Below, piece after piece: positions 11,599 to 24,520 of a DNA stretch of 64,000 nucleotides. The position numbers were made by a program, and so were the translations under genes. The notes under the pieces were generated by a model. It worked only from the letters and a program-made list of their open reading frames with translations, did no database searches and had not been told where the DNA came from. Source of the DNA: Poecilobothrus nobilitatus (Eukaryota; Arthropoda; Insecta; Diptera; Dolichopodidae); the NCBI GenBank assembly GCA_947095535.1, contig OX352773.1:128542830-128606829 (forward strand), given 5' to 3'. Each line of letters begins with the position of its first letter. Within the stretch, counting starts at the first letter, position 1.

Positions 11599-11792
11599 AA
11601 TATCATATATAATTGTATATAATCATACATGCAAATTATTAAATAAAACCTAGAGTTAAGTAGAAAAAAGATTAGTTTTTAAGTAGAAGTTAAACAATAA
11701 AATCAGGAATTAATTAAAAGTATTTAAAGTCTTTAATTTTTTAAATTATTCTGAACCTTAAGCACGAGGTTCGACAAATGGTGACCCCGTCG
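11599..11792 (+). mobile_element. LTR end plus tRNA-Trp-type primer site (array copy 2)
   Basis: This is the counterpart of 2650-2843. The LTR end CGACA is at 11776 and the primer site TGGTGACCCCGTCG starts at 11779. The first ten bases fit tRNA-Trp, and the rest departs from the expected complement. Confidence 0.68.
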
Positions 11793-13063
11793 TTTAAATT
11801 TATTAGAATAAAATAAAACAAAAAAGTTTTAACAAATGTAAATTATTTAAACTATATTTAATTTTTTTCATTTAAAGTAATTGAACAAATAAAAAAGATT
11901 AAAGAGAGAAAAAAAGGAAACATTTACCTTTCTTTCCTAAAAATTTCAAAATACAAAAATAAATAAAAATAAAAACGTGCATATTTATTAAACATTTAAA
12001 CAAATAAAATATAACATTGTGGCATTAGTTAAAAATAAATTTAAAACCCAAAAATAAAATAAATCTAATTTTAATATAAAATAAGAACTACAAAACATAC
12101 AATATTATTAAAACATCTAAACACACAAATAATAAATTAAATCAGCATAGAAGTGTATTTAGAGCAAGCAAGCAGAGGCCATCAACCACATTTAGAAGAG
12201 CAAGCAGAGGCCATCAACCACATTTCTTTGAAAAACCGGCATTCTGCAAATAAAAAGCGGCATATAACTTTCAATCAAGGCAAACAGCACGCTACATTCA
12301 ACAGTACAGCTTCCATAAGCAACAATTCAAAGAACATCAAAGGTACAAATATTAAAATGTATTAAGATCATTCTGCTAAATGTTTTAAAAAAATAATGAA
12401 TAACTAAATAATGTTTTAAAATTTAAATAAATATTTAAGGGAAAATTAAAAATTCAAGATTAGATTTTAAAAAAATTAGTATTAAAAAATTATATTTCAT
12501 TTTTACAAAGTTAGTATTAAAAATTACAATCATCATATTAATATTTAAATTTTATTTAAATATTTAAAATTGAAATATATCATTAATTAAGTTAAAATTT
12601 AAATAAATATAAAAATATAATAAATTAGATAGTAAAAGTCTACATGTAGGCATCTTAATATATTGTTTTAACATATGGCTATTTACTTTTAACATTAGTA
12701 TATACACATATATATAAGAATTTGAAATAATTTGTTAAAGTTCTATAAACATATAAGTATATAAAACGTTATACTATCAATTTTAATTTATATAAATTAT
12801 ATAACAAATGTCACCTGATACACAGTTGGAATTAAACTTCCTTTTTCAAGTATGGCTAACTCTTTTAGGAAATATTGCTTTTCATTTCCTTGTAAAAATT
12901 GTAGGTCAACTATGAGAACTTGTTTAACCATGTCGAAGTTTTATGGAAGAATGTTCTATAGAATAACTAAATTTACATTTATATGCACTTCGGGAAAAGA
13001 GCTTTTCATATAAATATTGTTTAGCAGAGTTAGTTTTTAATTAATACAACTATGTTGTTTACT

Positions 13064-13223
13064 ATGATTGTGGCGGGTCCATCATGCTGTGGTAAAACAA
13101 CTTTTATTCATAATTTAATAAAATATTAAAAAAAAATATACAACCACTAGAATAATTACTAGTATAATTTGGTGTAATCCAGACAAAGATGCTGAGGACC
13201 ACATCATAGAAATTTATCTGTAA
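13064..13223 (+). pseudogene. Polinton packaging-ATPase P-loop fragment (array copy 2)
   Basis: This copy reads MIVAGPSCCGKTTF, closer to the usual family start than copy 1 (MMVAGP), and then breaks up in the same way. Only the Walker A segment and one following strand are recognisable. Confidence 0.6.
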
Positions 13224-13537
13224 TATTTGTAACACAAAATATTTTTCACCAGATTATATTTCTTAATATAATCTAAATCTAATCTAAACTAATTTGAACC
13301 TAAATTTATCTTATAAAACTCTAAAATACTTACAACTAATCTAATTTAAAAAAAACCGAATATATCTATACTAAACCTAACTTAAAAAAACAGAAACTTA
13401 ATTCAAAAAATCGCTTTACAAACTTTAAATATCAAATACAGAAATCACTATTAAAATTACATAAACTAACAAAATACCTATACCTATATCTTCAAGTTTA
13501 TAAACTAGAAGTTTATCTAACACTTCTAGTTATTAAA

Positions 13538-13715
13538 ACACTACTAAATATTCAAATAAACCACTACTAAATATTCAAAAAAACCACTACTAAATATTCA
13601 AAAAACCACTACTAAATATTCAAAAAACCACTACTAAATATTCAAAAAAAAACACTACTAAATATTCAAAAAAATCACTACTAAATTTCAAAAAAACCAC
13701 TACTAAGTATTCACA
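13538..13715. repeat. 22-24-bp minisatellite (array copy 2)
   Basis: This is the counterpart of 4633-4812, again with about eight copies of aaaaaaccactactaaatattc. The left flank differs: copy 2 has extra sequence with a short inverted repeat (aactagaagtttatc / aacacttctagtt) at about 13503-13535. Confidence 0.84.
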
Positions 13716-14268
13716 AAAGCCCAAAAATTTACAAAAAATCGACAATAAAAGAAACAAATTATTCACCTGAATGCTATGCAAACAGTAATTTTCTTTTAAC
13801 TTTAAATTAAAAATAAATAAAAAAATAAGGTTTTACAAAAAAAAAAATATTTATCAGTTAAAAGGACATAAAGGAGTCATTTCAGATAAAAAATCAGGAA
13901 GATTGGAGCAGTAGTTTGGATTTAATTGCGTGAAGTCTTAGAATATAGAGTATAAGGAATAGAAAATTCTGTATACGTATATAAAAATTAGTGAAGCCAA
14001 ATCAATTAACTTTAATTGCCAAAATGTGCCTGTTGTTGTCAAAAAAAATTTAAATTTCCATGACAACATAATTATTTTGTTTGTTTTTTGTTTACATTTC
14101 TTTACAATTTGCAATCTTTAGCAATAAAATATTTTTAAAATTCAAATTTTATATAGTAATTTAAGTTTTGTTTAATTTAAACTAGTGTTGTAGATTCATT
14201 TTAGCTTTAATTATAAATATGTTTATAAATTTGTGTTAAAAAACTTGCGATTCATTACAAAAAACTTT

Positions 14269-15650
14269 AAAATTAAATGTTTTGTGGAAGGATACGAAAA
14301 TGGAAGAAAACATCGAAAAATAGGTTTATTGTTTCACAGGTAAGTGTAAATCATAATAAAAAAATTATAAAATTAATAACACAATGTGTAAAACCTAAAT
14401 AACTTACAAATCATGCTATTTTATATGCAAAAAAAATTGCAATTTTGACAAAAGCCATGATGAAAAAATGTTTGTATCAGTGACGTGTGCTATTATTATA
14501 AAAATGTAAACTTTGTTCATATTTTAATTTTTTAAATATTTAATTAAATTTTTTTTTTTAATATATAAATTTATAATTCCCAACAAAAATTTAATAGTTT
14601 ATTTTTTTGATTTAAAGATTTCCCAAGAATGAAGGGCTTAAATCAAAGTGGATGGCAATATGCAATAAGTTTTAAGGGGACTAGAATCAGTTACAATTAG
14701 CTATCAATGAGTCACGTTATCGATGTATAGCTGCAGTCAAGTGTTTTGATAAAATTGACTTATTGTTTTCCCGTAACCAGTTTACTTTTTATAAAATTTC
14801 TTTTAATTAAATCTTATAACATGGATTTTTATGTTATAAAAATTATAAAATAAATAAATATTAAAATAAAATTGCTTGTACGGTATATTGTATTAAATTG
14901 GCTTTTCTAGGTAGAGTTTCCGATCTCTTCAACTGTTAGTCCATATGATCATGAAATTAACAATAACGAAAATTCAAAAAATTCTTTAAACCGAACAATA
15001 GTCACAACATCTCAAGAATCTATTTTTTGTAGTGCAAAAACCAAAAAGTTTAAAGAAGAATTACGGCTTTTGAGAGAAACTATTAAAAATAAGGATAGAA
15101 AAATTAAAACATTGCAACAAAACAATAGAAGAAAAATTAAAAAATTAAAAAAATATGAAGATATTGTTAAATCATTAAAAAATTAATTTCAGATCAAATA
15201 TTAGCTATGAAATTGAAATTTCGCTAAAAATTTCAGGACCTATTAAATTAATTTTAGAACGTCAAAATTAAGACATAATAAATTACTACCGAAAAACTAT
15301 TCTCCTGAGGTGCAAAAGTTTGCTTTGAATCTAAATTTTTTTTCTCCAAAAGCTTATACGTTTGTTTGAAAAAGAACTCAGACAAAAGATGAACTATATA
15401 GACTCCAACCAAACATTACTTAATAAAAAATATTTCGATAGAATAGCTATAAATGTACAAATCGTAATTTATTTCCTGAAATAAATGTTATTTCTAAACA
15501 TATTTTTGAAAATAATCATTATAGTTTACTAATAAAATCAATTATAATAAAATATTTATCGATAAGATTTTTCTTTATTGCAAAAAAAATATCTGATAAA
15601 TGTTCTATTAGAAATAACTTATCTAGAATTATGTTATTTAAAGGTATGTA
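14269..15650 (+). pseudogene. Second P/THAP transposase relic with introns (array copy 2)
   Basis: This is the copy of 5365-6722, displaced by about 8904 bp. It has the same split THAP exons around a GTAAGT donor (14340), the same coiled-coil exon (from about 14911), the same SPKAY block and the same LFKG end. A few extra differences exist, such as inserted bases near 15211 and 15482. The start ATT and the internal deletion are shared with copy 1, so they predate the array. It points opposite to the minus-strand double-THAP gene and belongs to a different P-like lineage. Confidence 0.77.
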
Positions 15651-16012
15651 AATATGTTTATTAAAATAAGTAACATAATTTTAATGCTCAATACAATTTA
15701 ATATAAAATTTTAATTTTCTTTTAGTAATAAGTTTTCATTATTAATTTAATAATTCAAGATAATAAGAGTATATAATTTAGCAAAACAAGTAAAATAATT
15801 TTAATTGTTAATCCAATTTAACATAAAATTTTTAATTTTTAATATAAAAAATACAAAAGATAAATAATATGATATATTAGTTTTATATTTACAGTTCGAA
15901 TAAGAATGAAATTTATGTTTTCAAAATATTAAAAGTACTGCTCCAGAAACTCAAAAAATATATTCAGTAAGCAATGCTCTTTTGAAAAATTGGTAGTAAT
16001 TGGTAGTTCATG

Positions 16013-16089
16013 TCCTAAAAATTCAATACAATTCACACGTCCTAAAAATTCAATACAATTCACACGTCCTAAAAATTCAATACAATTTT
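16013..16089. repeat. 27-bp direct repeat, three copies (array copy 2)
   Basis: This is the expanded counterpart of 7091-7140, useful as a marker for telling array copies apart. Confidence 0.85.
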
Positions 16090-17080
16090 ACTAGTTTTTC
16101 TATTTACTTTAAAAATATAAAAATAAAACAAAAGCAAAAAAGCAAAAACAAAAACAATATTAGGTAACATTTAGTGGTCTTAAAGTAAAACACTAGCCCA
16201 GTTTCGATTCTATAGGTCGAGGCGTGTATGTATACTTTCTGATGTGTAGCTATATATTCTTATAAATTTTTTAAAGAAATATTTTCTATTAAGAATCAGT
16301 TAAAACGAGTCCAACAGAAAAAAATCAAAAAAATTCACAAATGTTGGAACAACTTGGAGGCTTAGAAATATAGTAAAATTCTAAAATCGAAAAACAAATT
16401 TATTAGTATTGGTAAAAATGATATATATTTGATATGTGTCTAGTTTATACAATAGCAAATTTTGTCAACTTTTTTTTATAATTAATCATTTATTTTAAAG
16501 CACTAATATTACATATTTTAAAGAAGTTTTCATTGCATACTCTTCCGGTAGACTTTTTTAAAGAAAATTAAAATTTCCTAATAAATGTGTAAAAAAGATA
16601 GATGTTTTCGCTTTGAACATTAAAATAATTCATTTTGAAGTAACAAACTTTTACCAATATTTTTGTAGCAAAAACAGAAATAATATGTACATATGTACTT
16701 GAATCTACTTATATATTTGCATAATATTATAATATTATGTATGTGTATGTAGTGTTCCAATGTGTTAAAGACATGTTTGAACACACAAGTATGATTAAGT
16801 ATACGATAAAATCAAAGACCATATAAATAATATATATATGTAATATATGTATGTATATAGTACCATTTAGTGCCTACATACATAATTTTACTTTTAAATT
16901 CACCATATGATACAATATATAAATTCAATAAGAAAATAATGAAAATATAAAATAGGTAAATTATTTACTTACCTAATAACAAAGCTTGTACGTATACCAC
17001 TGCTTATATACATATGTACCAACAATTATACCATATAACTGAATTTTTCTTCAAAATATGTTGATTTTAATAAAAGTTTT

Positions 17081-19510
17081 TTAATTTTTTAGAATAACCA
17101 ATTTAGAATCAGCAATAGAGAAATCTTTAGATATCCAGCTACAGTTTTTATATAACAACACAAGGATCATGAAATCTAAAACAGATTTTCTATGATCAAA
17201 ACATGAATTTTCTTTATTAAACCATTCTGGATATTTTTTACAGCTTGCTTTAATGCAGAACTCTACAATTTGCTTCTTTATCAAATCTAAATGTAAATAT
17301 TTTTTAAAAAAGACTTCGAAAATTTCGAAATTAATTTTATTTATTTCATATAATAAGTCTGAAGGTGGTGTTAGAAATATTACGCTTCCATTTCCATAAT
17401 TTTTATATAATAAAAGATTTTCCGAATAAAAAGGAATTTTAATATCATCTACTCTTTTAATCATGTCGGCTTTACAGCTTTCACAGTTAATTTTATTTAA
17501 AATGATTTTATATGTGGCGTAACCAATGAAATATCGTTTTGTATGTTCATTTAAACGAAGTTCAGTATTTAAATATTTATCTGATACATGAATATTATAT
17601 ATATCATTATCAACATTATTCAAATCTTCTGCATTTATTGAAGAATTAAGTTCCGAAATGGTATTCGCTTCTTCAAAAAATTCATCCTTGTTTTCAACTT
17701 GCCAGCCAAGCAACAAATCATCATAATTCTCGCAATTTTTATTAGATTAGTTTAATCAGTCGAAAATTTTTTTAAATAAAATTTAGAAATGGTTTTTCCT
17801 TAACTTTGGACAGACCCTTAGAGTTTGCGAAGTATCCGATTCGTAAAGTTTACCAATTATTTCTCAGCTTAAAATTCCATCAGGAGTTATTATATCTGAT
17901 TTTAAAATTTCTTATAGATTTAATTATATGTGGTACATCATATAAACAATATTTTTTTTTTCCTTCATATAAAAACCATGGATTTTCGTCAGTAGCTCCT
18001 AATAATTTATAGCATTTTCTATTATTCGAACCTTGATCACATGTAATTGCCCGAATATTTAAACTAACTCGAATGATTTTTGTATATTTTGTATTACTAA
18101 ATGTTTTAATTTTTCTCCAAGAATGTTTTTTTCGGTTACGACGTAACTTAAAACATATTTCCAATTATGGTGTAATCCTCTAATAAATAAAAGCACAAAT
18201 GTAGTTGCCAAGTTCTATGCTTCTTTCATTATTACTATAATCCACACAACCGTCAACTTTATCAGTAAATTTATTATACGACGCTTCTTTGATTTGATCA
18301 TATTTTGATTTCATCAAATAAAATAACTGCTTCCTTACCAATTGAATCCATTTTCGATATTTCAACTTTTAAATTATTCAAGATTGAAGAATTAAAGCCG
18401 GGTTCTAAATTTTTTACAGGACTCCATCTGAAAAGAGAAACCTTAGAAGGCATCTGAAAATTTAAAACTTGTCTCATGTAGTTGTAACATGAGTTCGATT
18501 TGTCACTGATATTTTGCGCAAGATTTCTTTGTTTGTGTGACCATTCTGTAATATTATGTCTTTTAATTAGAAGCATTTTATAAAATTCTTTTGGATATTC
18601 ACTTACATAATCTAATTCATCAATTATTGCTTCTATAGGTTTTTTTTCTAAATTTTTTAATTTTTCTTTGCAGGAGGCAATTTCTTTGTATGAATTTTTT
18701 TAAAAGAATACCATATTTTATATAATATAAACTATTTTTTTTTGTCTTTCTCTCACAATTTTTGCAGTTATAAGAAATATTTTTTAAATAACTTGAACTA
18801 GTTTTGTTTGGCAGAGTCCTCATATATTTTAGATCAGATAGGCTTAGTTCATTTTGTTCAGATTTTTTAACTGCAGAATAAACCTTATCATTTGGCTTTT
18901 TAAGTACAATTAAAGAGCCAGTATTTAAATCAGTAAAATTTGAACTTTTAAAATTTTTAAATTTCCTCTTTATATGGCGAATCTGAAAAATTGTACTCAC
19001 AAACATCGAATTTGAACTACTTACGTGTGGTATTAGTCCTTTGATCTGGATTTCTTGGAAATTTAAACAAATGAAACAGAGAATTTCTAAAAAAACACTT
19101 TTCGATACAACATTTTCTGGTTCGTTTTTCTTTTTCAAAAAGAAAAGGCTTATTATTAAGAACTACATATGAAAAGATTGTTGGTATGGCATAGCTTTTT
19201 AATTTTTTTTTCCCAAACATTGTTTTTCAAAATGTTTTTCACAAACAAGATTCCACTGGTCATTTTTTTTGGTTATTTTACAGTTTTTTTCCCACTTTTT
19301 TAAAATGTTATTTTCTTTTGGAAATCTAAAAAATCTAAAGTTGAGTTTGAAATTTTTCTTTGAGTTGCAATTCTCTACAAAGCATTTGGCTACATTTGTA
19401 AAACGCGATTCTTTTTTTAAATTCAAACTTCTACTTACGTCTTCCATTTTAAAAGTCAAATTATTATCCAACAATCGAACATAAAAGTGAAACTGATCAT
19501 AAGATAACAA
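17081..19510 (-). pseudogene. Double-THAP P-like transposase, frameshifted, array copy 3
   Basis: This is a near-identical copy of the pseudogene at 8131-10673, with the same frame breaks at corresponding places. Its frames are 19199-19510, 19017-19220, 18620-19138, 18298-18576, 18180-18365, 17880-18164 and 17081-17716. It additionally lacks about 113 bp near 19043. That deletion removes the Trp and CEKHF half of the second THAP finger and fuses the FPRNPDQ region to IKGLIPHV in another frame. In the first THAP one Cys of KCC has become Phe (AKCFVENC), but the zinc-ligand spacing remains. Shared lesions show that decay came before amplification. Confidence 0.86.
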
Positions 19511-20009
19511 TTAAAATAACAATATTTTGTAGCATTTATTATTTTCTATTCTATATTTAAAATTGTACTGCACACATATAGACTATCGGTGCATCATAAC
19601 ATCATAATTAATTGATAATTAATAAAGCAATTTCATATATATATTTATTATAATCAATAATCATTAATTTTACACTTGACTATTTTATACATAATTATTA
19701 ATTACACATACATACCTACCTATTTTACATATTATCACAGCCAAAACTTTAGTACCTATATTAAAAAAAAAAAAAACAACAAAATCCAACTAGAAGATAA
19801 GAAGAAGTAGAAGACTAAAAGGACATAGCTAAGAATAGAGAGAAAATTGACAAAAAACAAGTAAATGTAACAGTAAGTCGATGCAACCGACTTATTTATA
19901 CCCTACACCTAAAAAATTCAAATTAAATTAAAAATACATAAGTTGTTTTAGTTAGGTATTTAATATAAGCTAAAAGAAATAAATGCTTTTACAAACCTTT
20001 GTACAAAAT

Positions 20010-20430
20010 TTCAGGTTTCTATCTTTATTAAATTTAAAGATATGCTTGTTAGGTCTTGGGAAGTGTGTGAAGGCACCCGGACCACGTCCTCAATTCATCC
20101 AAAATTTTAGAGACATTATCAGAACAGAATAGAATAGTCTTATATCAAATTTCAAGTTTTTATATTTATTAATTTCGAAGATATGCTTGTTCGGTCTTGG
20201 GAGTTCTGTGGAAGATACCCGAACAACCATTCCAATTCATTTGAAATTTTAGGCAAATCAGGTATTCAGGAAACAACACCCTCGTATCAAATTTGCAGTT
20301 TCTATCTTTATTAATTTCGAAGATATGCTTGTTCGGTTTTGGGAGTTGTATGCGAGGTACCAACCCCACTCCAATTCATCTCAAATTTTAGGCAAATCAG
20401 GAATTCAGGAAACAGCACCCTCGTATCAAA
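20010..20430. repeat. ~142-bp tandem repeat, three copies (array copy 3)
   Basis: This is the counterpart of 2223-2645. The left breakpoint of the 1483-bp duplication (20381) lies inside its last copy, at caaattttaggcaaatcagg. That phrase occurs in two copies of the repeat and could have offered homology for recombination. Confidence 0.78.
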
Positions 20431-20434
20431 TTTG

Positions 20435-20628
20435 AATATCATATATAATTGTATATAATCATACATGCAAATTATTAAATAAAACCTAGAGTTAAGTAGA
20501 AAAAAGATTAGTTTTTAAGTAGAAGTTAAACAATAAAATCAGGAATTAATTAAAAGTATTTAAAGTCTTTAATTTTTTAAATTATTCTGAACCTTAAGCA
20601 CGAGGTTCGACAAATGGTGACCCCGTCG
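20435..20628 (+). mobile_element. LTR end plus tRNA-Trp-type primer site (array copy 3, first)
   Basis: This is the counterpart of 2650-2843. The LTR end is at 20612 and the primer site starts at 20615. It lies within the first half of the 1483-bp duplication. Confidence 0.66.
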
Positions 20629-21917
20629 TTTAAATTTATTAGAATAAAATAAAACAAAAAAGTTTTAACAAATGTAAATTATTTAAACTATATTTAATTT
20701 TTTTCATTTAAAGTAATTGAACAAATAAAAAAGATTAAAGAGAGAAAAAAAGGAAACATTTACCTTTCTTTCCTAAAAATTTCAAAATACAAAAATAAAT
20801 AAAAATAAAAACGTGCATATTTATTAAACATTTAAACAAATAAAATATAACATTGTGGCATTAGTTAAAAATAAATTTAAAACCCAAAAATAAAATAAAT
20901 CTAATTTTAATATAAAATAAGAACTACAAAACATACAATATTATAAAAACATCTAAACACACAAATAATAAATTAAATCAGCATAGAAGTGTATTTAATT
21001 ATAAAAATGTAAAAATGCAACCATCATTAAACATCACCTGCACCTACATCAAGAGCAAGCAGAGGCCATCAACCACATTTCTTTGAAAAACCGGCATTCT
21101 GCAAATAAAAAGCGGCATATAACTTTCAATCAAGGCAAACAGCACGCTACATTCAACAGTACAGCTTCCATAAGCAACAATTCAAAGAACATCAAAGGTA
21201 CAAATATTAAAATGTATTAAGATCATTCTACTAAATGTTTTAAAAAAATAATGAATAACTAAATAATGTTTTAAAATTTAAATAAATATTTAAGGGAAAA
21301 TTAAAAATTCAAGATTAGATTTTAAAAAAATTAGTATTAATAAATTATATTTCATTTTTACAAAGTTAGTATTAAAAATTACAATCATCATATTAATATT
21401 AAGGAAATGAAGTTGAAATAAAAACTAAATAAAAATTTAATTTAAAATTAAAATATATCATTAATTAAGTTAAAATTTAAATAAATATAAAAATATAATA
21501 AATTAGATAGTAAAAGTCTACATGTAGGCATCTTAATATATTGTTTTAACATATGGCTATTTACTTTTAACATTAGTATATACACATATATATAAGAATT
21601 TGGAATAATTTGTTAACGTTCTATAAACATATAAGTATATAAAACGTTATACTATCAATTTTAATTTATATAAATTATATAACAAATGTCACCTGATACA
21701 CAGTTGGAATTAAACTTCCTTTTTCAAGTATGGCTAACTCTTTTAGGAAATATTGCTTTTCATTTCCTTGTAAAAATTGTAGGTTAACTATGAGAACTTG
21801 TTTAACCATGTCGAAGTTTTATGGAAGAATGTTCTATAGAATAACTAAATTTACATTTATATGGCAAATTTTAGGCAAATCAGGAATTCAGGAAACAGCA
21901 CCCTCGTATCAAATTTG

Positions 21918-22111
21918 AATATCATATATAATTGTATATAATCATACATGCAAATTATTAAATAAAACCTAGAGTTAAGTAGAAAAAAGATTAGTTTTTA
22001 AGTAGAAGTTAAACAATAAAATCAGGAATTAATTAAAAGTATTTAAAGTCTTTAATTTTTTAAATTATTCTGAACCTTAAGCACGAGGTTCGACAAATGG
22101 TGACCCCGTCG
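21918..22111 (+). mobile_element. LTR end plus tRNA-Trp-type primer site (array copy 3, duplicate)
   Basis: This is a second occurrence exactly 1483 bp after the preceding one, with the primer site at 22098. It was created by the local tandem duplication rather than by retrotransposition. Confidence 0.66.
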
Positions 22112-23423
22112 TTTAAATTTATTAGAATAAAATAAAACAAAAAAGTTTTAACAAATGTAAATTATTTAAACTATATTTAATTTTTTTCATTTAAAGTAAT
22201 TGAACAAATAAAAAAGATTAAAGAGAGAAAAAAAGGAAACATTTACCTTTCTTTCCTAAAAATTTCAAAATACAAAAATAAATAAAAATAAAAACGTGCA
22301 TATTTATTAAACATTTAAACAAATAAAATATAACATTGTGGCATTAGTTAAAAATAAATTTAAAACCCAAAAATAAAATAAATCTAATTTTAATATAAAA
22401 TAAGAACTACAAAACATACAATATTATAAAAACATCTAAACACACAAATAATAAATTAAATCAGCATAGAAGTGTATTTAATTATAAAAATGTAAAAATG
22501 CAACCATCATTAAACATCACCTGCACCTACATCAAGAGCAAGCAGAGGCCATCAACCACATTTCTTTGAAAAACCGGCATTCTGCAAATAAAAAGCGGCA
22601 TATAACTTTCAATCAAGGCAAACAGCACGCTACATTCAACAGTACAGCTTCCATAAGCAACAATTCAAAGAACATCAAAGGTACAAATATTAAAATGTAT
22701 TAAGATCATTCTACTAAATGTTTTAAAAAAATAATGAATAACTAAATAATGTTTTAAAATTTAAATAAATATTTAAGGGAAAATTAAAAATTCAAGATTA
22801 GATTTTAAAAAAATTAGTATTAATAAATTATATTTCATTTTTACAAAGTTAGTATTAAAAATTACAATCATCATATTAATATTAAGGAAATGAAGTTGAA
22901 ATAAAAACTAAATAAAAATTTAATTTAAAATTAAAATATATCATTAATTAAGTTAAAATTTAAATAAATATAAAAATATAATAAATTAGATAGTAAAAGT
23001 CTACATGTAGGCATCTTAATATATTGTTTTAACATATGGCTATTTACTTTTAACATTAGTATATACACATATATATAAGAATTTGGAATAATTTGTTAAC
23101 GTTCTATAAACATATAAGTATATAAAACGTTATACTATCAATTTTAATTTATATAAATTATATAACAAATGTCACCTGATACACAGTTGGAATTAAACTT
23201 CCTTTTTCAAGTATGGCTAACTCTTTTAGGAAATATTGCTTTTCATTTCCTTGTAAAAATTGTAGGTCAACTATGAGAACTTGTTTAACCATGTCGAAGT
23301 TTTATGGAAGAATGTTCTATAGAATAACTAAATTTACATTTATATGCACTTCGGGAAAAGAGCTTTTCATATAAATATTGGTTAGCAGAGTTAGTTTTTA
23401 ATTAATACAACTATGTTGTTTAC

Positions 23424-23584
23424 TATGATGGTGGCGGGTCCATCATGCTGTGGTAAAACCACTTTTATTCATAATTTAATAAAATATAAAAAAAAAATAT
23501 ACAACCACTAGAATAATTACTAGTATAATTTGGTGTAATCCAGACAAAAATGCTGAGGACCACATCATAGAAATTTATCTGTAA
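23424..23584 (+). pseudogene. Polinton packaging-ATPase P-loop fragment (array copy 3)
   Basis: This is the same fragment as at 4203 (MMVAGPSCCGKTTF), about 30 bp upstream of the right end of the array. Confidence 0.58.
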
Positions 23585-23613
23585 TATTTGTAACACAAAA
23601 TATTTTTCACCAG

Positions 23614-24074
23614 GGTAAATTTTCGAGATATTTCCCTTAATTGTAAATATTTAGTACTTTTAAAAAATCCAAGAGATAAATCGCAGATATTACCTCTAGC
23701 TCGCCAAATATATTCCAATCATAGATATATAGATAGGCAGTGAAGAAAATATTTTCAGCCAATTTTGAGAAACAGCTGAGTGAACCGTAAAATGTATTGC
23801 CTTAGTTTCCTCAGAAAAAGGTTCCTAAAAGGAGAAATAATTTCATTTCTAATTTTTAAAAAAATGTTATCACTCTTTTTGTTACTTTATAAGTAGTTAA
23901 AATTTTGAATAACCTTAATTATATTTAATTTTAAAAACAAAATTTATCAATTATTAAGTAATATAAAAACTTAAAATCTCTGAATGAAACTGGTTATGGA
24001 AAACTGCTTTACATTATTTTAATAAATATAAACAGCTGAGTGAACGAAATGTATACATATTATAAAATGCACAT
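23614..24074. other. AT-rich spacer between array and errantivirus
   Basis: I see no gene here. The motif aaacagctgagtgaac occurs twice, near 23772 and 24031, about 260 bp apart. The significance is unknown. Confidence 0.6.
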
Positions 24075-24504
24075 TGTTATATAAGCAAACTGCATATTAG
24101 ATAATTCCTATTAAATTGCAACTGTACTTTATTAAAACTGCATATTAGACAATTCCTATTAAATTGTAACTGTACTTTATTATTTTGTTCATGTACAATC
24201 TGTACATTTTATGTAAACTATTTTTTTAACTATCAAATTTCATAGACGCGAATATGAAACAAACAACTCGATTATAATCGTATGATTCTAATCCAGTTGT
24301 TGTATATTTGTATGTGTTTATACTGGCATGTATCACGTTGTAATGAAATGCCAACATGCAGATTGCTTACGCAGCGCATTTCCTCTCTCGTTTAAACTAT
24401 TTGTTAATTAGAAATAAGTAATAATAAAAAATAAGTAATAAAAAAGTTTCAGTTTGTAAGAACAACTCAACAATAAAACACATTGTTTTATTTATTATAA
24501 AACT
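24075..24504 (+). repeat. 5' LTR of errantivirus-like element
   Basis: This 430-bp repeat runs from tgttatataagcaaactgc to tttattataaaact and is repeated at 40507-40936. Inside it, a ~52-bp segment (actgcatattaga.aattcc) is itself tandemly duplicated at about 24088-24180. The AATAAA near the right end is a plausible polyadenylation signal. Confidence 0.92.
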
Positions 24505-24520
24505 GGCGCAGTCGGTAGGA
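24504..24520 (+). promoter_or_regulatory. Primer-binding site, tRNA-Ser type
   Basis: TGGCGCAGTCGGTAGGA follows the LTR, sharing its last T. It complements the 3' end of insect tRNA-Ser (..CCTACCGGCTGCGCCA) apart from one position. This primer is characteristic of the 17.6/297 group of insect gypsy elements. Confidence 0.85.

Larger units (their letters stand above)
7819..16767. repeat. Tandem array unit, copy 2 (most complete)
   Basis: This is the complete 8949-bp unit, from the motif starting aagacatgtttgaacac to the base before its next occurrence. It differs from copies 1 and 3 by scattered substitutions, small indels and short-repeat copy number. One example is a rearranged stretch at 12160-12230, where the segment agcagaggccatcaaccac is repeated in place of sequence present in the other copies. 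The unit is a composite of several different transposon relics rather than one element. Confidence 0.93.
20381..23346. repeat. 1483-bp direct tandem duplication inside copy 3
   Basis: The segment 20381-21863 is repeated as 21864-23346. At the joint (about 21863) the sequence ttacatttatatg runs straight into gcaaattttaggcaaatcagg. The second copy instead continues at 23346 into cacttcggg, as in array copies 1 and 2. Fixed points such as the primer site (20615 and 22098) are exactly 1483 bp apart. The two halves are almost identical; I noted only isolated changes, for example near 21784, so the event looks recent. Confidence 0.9.
16768..23613. repeat. Tandem array unit, copy 3 (truncated, with internal duplication)
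   Basis: This copy follows copy 2 until 23613, where homology stops abruptly after tatttttcaccag. The other copies continue there with attatatttcttaata, while this copy enters unrelated sequence. Relative to copy 2 it has lost about 113 bp at 19043, inside the second THAP domain, and it gained a 1483-bp tandem duplication (20381-21863 repeated as 21864-23346). The plus-strand THAP relic and the minisatellite are absent because the copy ends before them. Confidence 0.92.

Noticed and set aside
12153..12365. 70-codon plus ORF in array copy 2
   Set aside because: It is open only because of a local rearrangement in this copy; copies 1 and 3 have no equivalent frame, and the region looks like a retrotransposon leader.
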